This document shows, piece by piece, positions 33,604 to 40,351 of a stretch of 40,351 nt of DNA. Positions within the stretch are counted from its first letter, which is position 1. Each line of letters begins with the position of its first letter. The translations under genes were made by a program, and so were the position numbers. Below the pieces are notes generated by a model, which saw only the letters and a program-made list of their open reading frames with translations, was not told the origin of the DNA and did not search any database. Source of the stretch: Protostelium mycophagum (taxonomy: Eukaryota > Evosea > Variosea > Protosteliida > Protosteliaceae); the NCBI GenBank assembly GCA_002081555.1, contig MZNV01001739.1:1-40351 (forward strand), read 5' to 3'.

Positions 33604-34450
33604 TCACGCCGGGCCACACATAGCAAAATCGGAGGTTCTATAAAGATTTGCTCCAGTTTGAAAAAGTTTCAAATTGTCATCTGCAAGTTTACTTTCCACA
33701 CAACAGTGACACAGATGATACATTCTCCTCAACTTGGAGAAGCTAACATTCAGACCGAGAGAAAATCGCATGGATACTGGCGAGGATTTATTTTTCTGTA
33801 CAAAGTGAAGTCTATGTAAAGCTCCAATATTTTTATTTCTGTGAGGGTTCTGGGTTATTACTGCATCAAAAATTCCAGCCTTCGGAAGATAGAAAAATGC
33901 CCAAGTGTTCCATAATTCTAGATTGCAATAGATTCCACTGTACAGCATCTATACCTGCAATTCGGTGAAGTTCCATGTTCACGCAAATACGTCGACAAAG
34001 CCTGAATGAATATCATTGAAAGAGTGTGGAAATAAATCAACTTGACAAAAATTTTTGTATCGTGTTTGTTCTCTGCAAATGAGGGCGTAAAAGTGCAGAA
34101 CCGAAGGGTCTAGATCCAAGATTGCATATTAAAATGACCTCACCTGTTGAGTGTTGTATTTACGACAATACTTGACAGGATAATGGTGAAGGTTCTCGAC
34201 TTGTTGTAGACTAACCAAACACACCGCACTGTACAAAGATGATCAAGTGATGTTCTTCGTAAAATTCTCTGTGGAAATGTGCAGATAAAATTTCAACAGC
34301 TTTCAATGTTTTTCCCCAAAAACGAACATTTTGATCATCTAATCGACAACATCTATCCGCCCCTCTTACGGCTGCACGTTGTTGAACATATATTTGTTCT
34401 CTTTGCAGTAAGATCATACGGTCCTTCTGCTGATTTGCACAGTTCAACAT
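33604..34450 (-). CDS. Unrecognised spliced gene (partial model)
   Basis: On the minus strand three stretches look like exons: about 34450-34230 (VRFWGKTLKAVEILSAHFHR, REFYEEHHLIIF before donor GTACAG), about 34195-34144 (VENLHHYPVKYCRKYNTQQ before donor GTGAGG), and about 34003-33956 (ALSTYLREHGTSPNC before donor GTATAG). The last two join in phase. A further open frame (LELWNTWAFFYLPKAGIFD) continues toward 33604. The residue composition looks like a folded protein, but I recognise no family, and the start and end are not fixed. Confidence 0.4.
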
Positions 34451-34604
34451 TTGAAATTTTCGTGATGTTGAACTCTTTCACAGACGGAACAAAAATGAAA
34501 TGAGGATCTAGAGTTGGTTTGGATTGTACTGAGACTGAAATGTCTAAATAGACGATTGGAATTTTAGCAAGGGTTGGTTTTATTCATAATCATCCTACTG
34601 AGTT

Positions 34605-35440
34605 TTAGATTCCCCAACGAACGAATTTCCATCTTCTGTTTGTCTCAGAACCATCGTGGATCTGTTGAGAACAAGCGTGCTTGCCGGTCTCGCCACCCCA
34701 GCAATCTAAGACGACTCCGTTGACAGATCTAATGAAGAAGTAACCACTGTTTCCTGGTATCAATTAGCACCAAACTACTCTGTTACGATCTTACCAATTG
34801 GAATGAACTCCCATTTTCTGTTCACGTGTCCAGAGGCACCGTCATTTGGCTGGAAAGAGGCAGATTGGTGTCCATGAATACCTCCCCAATCGTCTAAAAC
34901 AGTGTTCTTGCTGCTCACGATGAGATAGTGCCCGTTTCCAATGTGCTCGACTTTGAATCTTCTGTTGTCGCTGCATGGAGCGTCGTCTTTCTGAAGAGCG
35001 GCGGAGTGCTTTCCAGTAGCACCTGCCCAATCGTCCAAACAAGTACCCTGGTCGCTCACAATTCTGTACCAGGTGTTCACCTCGGGAAGAGTCACACCAG
35101 GTGCACCAACAGGTTGATGTTGGTGATGATGGTGCTGTTGAGGAGGGTAGCCGAATGACTGGGGTTGTGGCTGTCCGTATCCTTGGGGCTGACCATAACC
35201 TTGTGGCTGACCATAACCTTGTGGTTGTGCGTATCCATCACCATAGGCAGGCGCTTGACCGTATGCCTGAGTGGGTTGACCGTAACCTTGGGGCTGTCCG
35301 TATGCCTGTGGCTGTCCATATGCTTGAGGTTGTGGTTGTCCGTATCCTTGAGGTTGTGGCTGTCCATATCCTTGAGGGGCCGCAAACCCGCTGGGATTGT
35401 AAGCGTTCGTTGGTGCTCCTGAGAAGTCGAGTGGTTTCAT
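34605..35440 (-). CDS. YGQPQ-repeat protein with ricin-type beta-trefoil domain, 264 aa, 2 exons
   Basis: Exons 35440-34795 and 34753-34605 (TAA); 795 nt. Residues about 18-110 are low complexity, built from [12 protein letters not shown] units, then a His-rich stretch (HHHHQHQ). From about residue 118 there are three similar lobes: [39 protein letters not shown] and [20 protein letters not shown], each followed by a polar segment ending in R-x-F/W-x-F/V. This is the threefold pattern of a ricin-B-type beta-trefoil. No signal peptide. Prion-like/XYPPX-type N-termini are known to drive self-association or vesicle contact; a cytosolic lectin or scaffold is inferred. The third lobe would be missed if the short intron were ignored. 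Confidence 0.88.
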
Positions 35441-36367
35441 GTTTGTGTTGTTGTGTTTTTGTGTGCGTCACCTTCCGGAACAAAATTTCGTGAAAGAACA
35501 AGAACTTCCAAAATACAACTCACCAGCACCAAAAAAGTTACGTTGCTTGGGTTGCTTAGAAGCTGAAAAGCAGAGGGAAAGATTCTTCCTTTAACAGCTT
35601 GACACCTTATTGATTTTTGCAAATTAAACTCTCAAATATTGCAGCAAAAAGGGTTCATTTTTCACCAAGTAATTCTTTATTGCAAAAAGCGGTGCGCTGT
35701 CCACTAATCGTTCTGTACAGCTAAATAAAGTGCAAAAACAGCGCCAGCAGGAGTGTATTGTAGTTTTCCTTGGGTAAATTGCGAAGTAGCTGCTTGGCTT
35801 TGCGCTCCGATCATACTCGAAAACCTAAGGTATATAACATGCATCACATATTTAGTCGTACACAATTATGGGGCGAAAGTTGGTTTTGCCAAAACATTGT
35901 TTTCCTTCGCCGAAAGAACCAAAAATTAGTCGTTGTAGACTCAGATAAAACCAGTTGGTTCATTTTTCGAAACAGGTTTCGCAGTAAAAATGGAGGCTTG
36001 TCGTGTACCAATTATTCATGTCTATATTTTTCCCTCTATAGGAATGAATCGACGGACGAAGACGTGTTTCTGACCCGTATTGGTGCACATTTTTCATCTC
36101 CATTTTAGTTACAGAAAAGATGGGGAAAGGTTGCTTCTTAGCAAGGAACCTCTTCGAAGAGACGCAGATGCCAGCTGCATCACCAACAGTCCGAGAATTT
36201 TCAAAGAAATACGAATTCCACGGATTTTACAATTTGTAAACGTTATCAATGTCGACAAAGCCTTGCTTTCCAAACTTTCACAAATTTCCGGCAGTTGGAC
36301 GGACACTATCATCACATCAACATAAAGGTACGCCATTGTAGGTTAAGATAATGAATATGTGCTGAGA
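35441..36367. other. Divergent intergenic region, 927 bp
   Basis: It lies upstream of both the trefoil gene (minus) and the ALDH gene (plus). Open frames at 35770-36108 and 36080-36325 on the plus strand show no domain or clear splice model; an untranslated leader exon of the ALDH gene could lie here. One GTTGTAGA at 35932-35939. No tRNA found. Confidence 0.45.
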
Positions 36368-38382
36368 ATGATAGAAATGACAACAGAATTACTCTACTCT
36401 CAATACCCATTCTTGAAGGAACTCGGCATAGAAGAGGAAAATGCTGGTGTTTACAATGGTAAATGGTTTGGCTCTGGAGACGTGTACACTACAGTCAGTC
36501 CCTCTAACAACAAGCCAATCGCAAGGATCAGAGGGGTAAGTTTGATCAAACTCATAATCACGTCTTTATGTTGATCACCAACAGGGAACTGCCGCCGATT
36601 ACGAAGAATGTATCAAAGCCATGCAGGCAGCCATGAAAGAATGGCAAAACACACCCATGCCAAAGAGAGGAGACGTGGTGCGCGCTATTGGCAATGAGAT
36701 TAAGAAGTACATCGAGCCTCTGGGTAAATTGATCTCTCTCGAGATGGGAAAGATTCTTGTCGAGGCTAAAGGAGAAGTACAAGAGTTCATAGACGTCTGC
36801 GACATGGCACAAGGCATGTCTAGAACCATCAGTGGACAAGTCATTCCTTCAGAGAGTGAGTCATCTCGTGATCTGACGTCATACATTTTTCTGATGGAAA
36901 TCTCAGGACCAGACCATTTCATGTTGGAGAACTGGAACCCTCTTGGACTTATCGGTGTCATCACAGCCTTCAACTTCCCCATGGCCGTGTGTGGCTGGAA
37001 CGCTTCTCTTGGGTAATACCTTTGACCTCATCTGGTGACGTCATGACTGATCTCTTTGCAGTCTCGTCTGCGGTAACCCACAAATATGGAAGGGAGCCAC
37101 CACCACTTCTTTGTGCAGCATCGCCATCACCAAGATCGTCGACCGTGTCTTGAAGGAGATGAACGTGCCCCCCGCAATCTTCTCTCTCATCTGTGGACCT
37201 GGAAGATCTGTCGGTGAACTCTTAATCCAGGACAAGCGCTTGGCACTCGTGTCATTCACTGGATCTACAAACGTAAGTACCCATTTCGACGTCAACACAA
37301 TCTGCACATGTACATAATATTTCGATGTCAACGGGGTCTTTTTGACTGATCTATTTTTAGATCGGAAAGAGAGTGAGCACATCTGTACACGAGAGATTTG
37401 GAAGAACAATCTTGGAGCTCGGAGGTAACAACGCCATCATCATCATGGACGACGCCAACCTTGACATGGCCGTTCGTTCTGCCCTCTTCGCTTCAGTCGG
37501 TACTTGTGGACAGAGATGTACCACAACCCGAAGACTGGTGAGTGTCTACAACTCGAACTTTATTTCTGACGCGTTGTAGATCGTCCACGAGAAGGTGTAC
37601 GACAAGGTCTTGTCCGACTTGAAGAACGCTTACAAGAGCATCAAGATAGGAAGCCCCCTCGAAGACGGTCAGTTTTTGTCAAAACTTCAAACGACTCACC
37701 TCTTCAGGAGTTCTCTGCGGACCTCTCCACACTCCCAGCGCCGTGAAGGAATACACCGAAGGCCTCAAGAGAATCCAAAGCGAAGGAGGAAAGATTGTCG
37801 CAGGAGGAAATTACCTCGGACACGAGGGCGGAAACTTTGTCGAGCCGACCATCGTCGAGATCGAGCATGACAAGCCCATCGTGAAGGAGGAGTTATTCGT
37901 GCCAATCGTCTACGTCATCAAGTGTAACTCACTCGAGCAAGCCATAGAGTACAACAATGAGGTGAACAGACTTTTTTATTTTATTGTGGCGTGGGACGTC
38001 CATATTGTTTTTACATCATGATCTTGAATTCTGAGACAAAATAGGTGCCACAAGGACTTTCCTCCAGTCTGTTTACATCCAATATCCAAAACGCCTTCAA
38101 GTGGGTCGGTCCTAACGGATCCGACTGTGGACTTGTCAACGTTAACGTCCCCACAAATGGTGCTGAGGTAATTGTAATTCTCCATCTTCACGTCAAAATG
38201 AAAGTTGAACGTCAAAATTGACATTTTGACAGGTCGGTGGAGCCTTTGGAGGAGAGAAGGAAACTGGGGGAGGCAGAGAGTCCGGAAGTGACTCTTGGAA
38301 ACAATACATGAGAAGAGTGACATCTACAATCAACTACGGAAACTCGCTCCCCCTCGCACAAGGAATCAACTTTTCCAGCTGA
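36368..38382 (+). CDS. ALDH7A1: Aldehyde dehydrogenase 7 family (antiquitin, alpha-aminoadipic semialdehyde dehydrogenase), 515 aa, 9 exons
   Basis: Exons 36368-36535, 36585-36855, 36907-37012, 37062-37272, 37361-37537, 37580-37667, 37708-37961, 38045-38167, 38233-38382; 1548 nt, the usual family length. Key features: N-terminal [18 protein letters not shown] as in antiquitins, [10 protein letters not shown] (oxyanion Asn), FTGSTNIGKRV (NAD site), [17 protein letters not shown] (general-base Glu), [13 protein letters not shown] (catalytic Cys) and the C-terminal [20 protein letters not shown]. It oxidises alpha-aminoadipate semialdehyde in lysine breakdown, and related aldehydes, using NAD+. 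No mitochondrial presequence is evident from this start (ATG 36368; 36377 is also possible). Exon 6 is entered through GCGTTGTAG at 37579, another dispersed-motif acceptor. Confidence 0.95.
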
Positions 38383-38984
38383 AAAATGTTAAATACAGAA
38401 TCGTATTCGTAATGCCCTTTTTTCTGGTCATTTATTACTTGAATGTGTCTTGGGACCACAACGAATGACCATCATGTTTTGGCCGCGAGATTCGTCTTTT
38501 GTGACCTTACAAAATTTACAGTGATGTACAAAACATTATGGACTGCGGGAAAATCACCATTCGTGATTGCTCTCAACCGTCTGTAGTTGGTCTCAAATGA
38601 GTGAGCCTTTTCCTGCCTTTTGTGGTGAGATACTTTAATCGGGGTTGCATTTTTCCAAAGACATGGAGAAACTGACATTTTGACACGTTACGGACGGGTG
38701 TCATCAAGGACTTGATTCGTAGCAACAACCTTGACGGAAATGATTGTCAAAAATCGGGCATAGCTCCCTTATTTCGGGACAGAAGATTCCATTTCTCGGG
38801 GTGTTCCGCACCATATTACCAAGTTGAACACTGCCACTTCAGCGGTGACATAGGGGTTGATGCGTCGCGGGATAGCGTGTTGTCTGGGAAGATTCCTATT
38901 AATAAGTTTGAAGCACGACACCGCACGCCAAAACACGGTTTTGGTGTTGTCCGACAACCAGCTCATTTCCAACAGGCAGCGACC
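38383..38984. other. Intergenic, 602 bp
   Basis: No gene supported. The last part (about 38905-38984: ACACGGTTTTGGTGTTG, CCAGCTCATTTCCAACAGGC) is repeated with changes at about 39350-39394 in front of the intact G8 gene, so it is a duplicated promoter/leader. Confidence 0.55.
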
Positions 38985-39211
38985 ATGAGTAGGACGGCTC
39001 TTATCCTCTCATGCTTTCTGTCCCTGTGTGCTGCTGCATGCATTAACACTTCTGGCTTTCAAAAGTGGTCCTCTGGTGAGTTTCGATGATTGCATGGGAT
39101 GAGCTGACAGAATAAGTTACTCAATGGAATCAGCCCGGAGCAAATGTGATCATCGCACACAATTCCATTTTCTACGAGCTGAAAGACTATGATAAAGTGG
39201 CTGGAATTTGA
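38985..39211 (+). pseudogene. Truncated duplicate of the G8-protein gene (signal exon plus start of exon 2)
   Basis: Exon 1, 38985-39075, encodes MSRTALILSCFLSLCAAAC and is nearly identical to exon 1 of the gene at 39401. After a 41-nt intron, exon 2 starts at 39117 and reads VTQWNQPGANVIIAHNS like its neighbour, then diverges and meets TGA at 39209-39211. No G8 domain can be made. It could still be transcribed and give a short secreted peptide. It arose by tandem duplication of promoter plus 5' end. Confidence 0.8.
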
Positions 39212-39400
39212 GTGGAGAGGATAAAGACATCAAAAATGCTGAAGACAACCTCACACTAAATCGCTTGATTCCTAACGAAACAGCGACGTGTTGACGGAAT
39301 CTTCCGCACCTTAAGCTTAAGTTTTGAAGATTCCTTCCGACCAGGTGCCAAACACGGTTTCTGTTCACGACACACCAGCTCATTTCCAACAGGCATGACC

Positions 39401-40351
39401 ATGAGCAGGACGGCTCTTATCCTCTCATGCTTTCTGTCGTTGTGTGCTGCTGCGTGCATTAATACTTCCGGCTTTCAAAAATGGTCCTCTGGTGAGTTTT
39501 GATGATTTTGTCGGATGAGCTGACAAAGAAAAGTTGCACAGTGGAATCAGCCTGGAGCAAATGTGATCATCGCAGCCAACACGTCTGTTCTTTTAGATGT
39601 AGCTCCTTCTGCTGTCTTGGGCATCATCCGCGTCTCTGGACTGTTATACTTTAGCAATTCGCAGATGGACTTGAAGATACAGAGTTTGGTGGTCAATAAT
39701 GGTGGTTCTCTCGTCGTTGGAACAAGCGACTGTCCAATTACAAACAAGGTAAGGAGAGGCATTCTGAGCAACTCTGAATTTTTCAACAGGTTCACATCAC
39801 GCTGTATGGATATCCCAACAACATCACCAACCTTGGTACGTCCTTTCATCATGTCAATCTCACGTTAATCTCCATACAGGAAGCGATCCCGCTATTGAGA
39901 CACCAGTCACTGGTTTCGGAGGAAAAGGTACCAATCACCACCACATCCCATCTAACAATCAATCCAGCCATCATCGTCGCAAGTGGTGGATCCATCCAGA
40001 TGTACGGACTTGTCAACGGGCCCACTTGGACCTTTCTATCTTCCAACGCTCTGAGCGGTTCTTCTACTCTCAATTTGAGAGATGCAGTCCAATGGGCCGT
40101 CGGTGATCGCATCGTCATCGCCTCCACAGACTTTTCGGAGGTGGGAACTTGAGTGTTTGTTTACTGAGTATACCAAAGGTCCTTCCGGGAAAAGGAGTGT
40201 TCTTCAATACGACGAACGCAGGTGGTCAATCCCCCATGAACACGATGACCTCCGGGAATGGCAACCTCTACTCCTTTCCAGAGCAAAGCGAGGAGTTCTC
40301 TATCAAGGCGGTGACAAACGGTGGAAAGACCATCCAATTGGACCGTCCTCT
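39401..40351 (+). CDS. Secreted G8-domain protein (CEMIP/PKHD1L1-like), 5' part, runs off the window
   Basis: Exons 39401-39491, 39534-39748, 39790-39835, 39880-39927, 39968-40140, 40179-40351 (open at the end); phases consistent. An in-frame ATG at 39395 is also possible. The signal peptide is MSRTALILSCFLSLCAAAC. The G8 domain follows: WNQPGANVIIAANTSVLLD, IIRVSGLLYFSNSQMD, VNNGGSLVVGTSDCPI, ITLYGY, then GGSIQMYGLVNGPTWTFL and WAVGDRIVIASTDF. G8 domains (eight conserved glycines) occur at the N-terminus of large extracellular or surface proteins, often before parallel beta-helix repeats, and some bind or cleave polysaccharide. A cell-surface or matrix role is inferred. Confidence 0.85.

Larger units (their letters stand above)
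314..37580. repeat. Dispersed 8-mer GTTGTAGA / TCTACAAC, about 63 exact copies
   Basis: Hand count on both strands. Examples: 314, 347, 545, 659, 1535, 2547, 3007, 5164, 6999, 8592, 10446, 12678, 13450, 13478, 13565, 13732, 14113, 14380, 15950, 20404, 21206, 22320, 23873, 24147, 27418, 28251, 31103, 31964, 33488, 34203, 35932, 37573. Often extended to GTTGTAGATGG. The copies lie in exons (read as DLQR, VVD or ST), introns and spacers. Density is highest at 1-16000 and lower in 16000-31000. Confidence 0.85.

Noticed and set aside
35101-35493. Plus-strand ORFs opposite the YGQPQ gene
   Set aside because: Antisense shadows of the low-complexity repeat; the minus-strand frame has three trefoil lobes and a consistent intron.
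314-37580. CRISPR-like or microsatellite array made of the 8-mer
   Set aside because: Copies are single, irregularly spaced and in both orientations; there is no repeat-spacer periodicity, and the genome is eukaryotic.
1-40351. tRNA genes
   Set aside because: Scanned by eye for T-loop GGTTCRANYCC with a matching cloverleaf; no candidate folded convincingly. The only structured RNA gene seen is 5S rRNA.

Overview
The window is nuclear DNA of a small, intron-rich eukaryote. About fourteen protein genes can be followed exon by exon on both strands. Nearly every gene is cut by GT...AG introns, most of them 35-70 nt, and reading phases stay consistent across up to 19 exons. There are no operons, Shine-Dalgarno sites or bacterial features. 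The gene set (kinesin-5 with a BimC box, FCP1-type CTD phosphatase, DZIP1-like ciliary protein, arrestin-fold protein, S8 protease, class 3 lipase, G8-domain surface protein, antiquitin-type ALDH) fits a free-living protist, perhaps an amoebozoan. DZIP1 suggests cilia or centrioles. The species cannot be named from this sequence.

Layout. 200-949 and 1386-7729 (+): two stretches of a very long coiled-coil protein, possibly one gene. 7730-8397 (+): unrecognised coding sequence. 8466-8798 (-): small secreted Cys-rich protein. 9657-11644 (-): 382-aa coiled-coil protein in 7 exons. 11758-12280 (-): unresolved small gene. 12361-16907 (-): kinesin-5, 19 exons, 1020 aa. 17051-17854 (+): thioredoxin-fold protein, divergent from kinesin-5. 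18448-20032 (-): secreted subtilisin. 20626-22913 (+): DZIP1-like protein. 23075-24747 (+): arrestin-domain protein. 24791-25241 (-): secreted cystatin-like protein. 25888-29154 (-): FCP1 phosphatase with C-terminal BRCT. 29449-29905 (-): unrecognised basic-tailed protein. 30582-31109 (+): GATA-finger protein. 31225-33450 (+): secreted lipase carrying an internal 514-bp tandem duplication and a 5S rRNA gene inside an intron. About 33600-34450 (-): unrecognised spliced gene. 34605-35440 (-): YGQPQ-repeat beta-trefoil protein. 36368-38382 (+): ALDH7 (antiquitin). 38985-39211 (+): broken copy of the 5' end of the next gene. 39401-40351 (+): G8-domain secreted protein, running off the window.

The neighbours do not form a pathway; they are housekeeping, cytoskeletal, nuclear and secreted functions side by side.

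The most unusual signal is not a gene. The 8-mer GTTGTAGA/TCTACAAC occurs about 63 times by hand count, against roughly 1-2 expected. It lies in exons, introns and spacers of both strands and forms the real 3' splice site of at least eight introns in eight coding units. Other short palindromes (GAAATTTC, TGACGTCA, TGCGGCAGAGCCGCA) and larger foldbacks are also concentrated in introns. This suggests that many introns descend from, or keep acquiring, short self-complementary elements.
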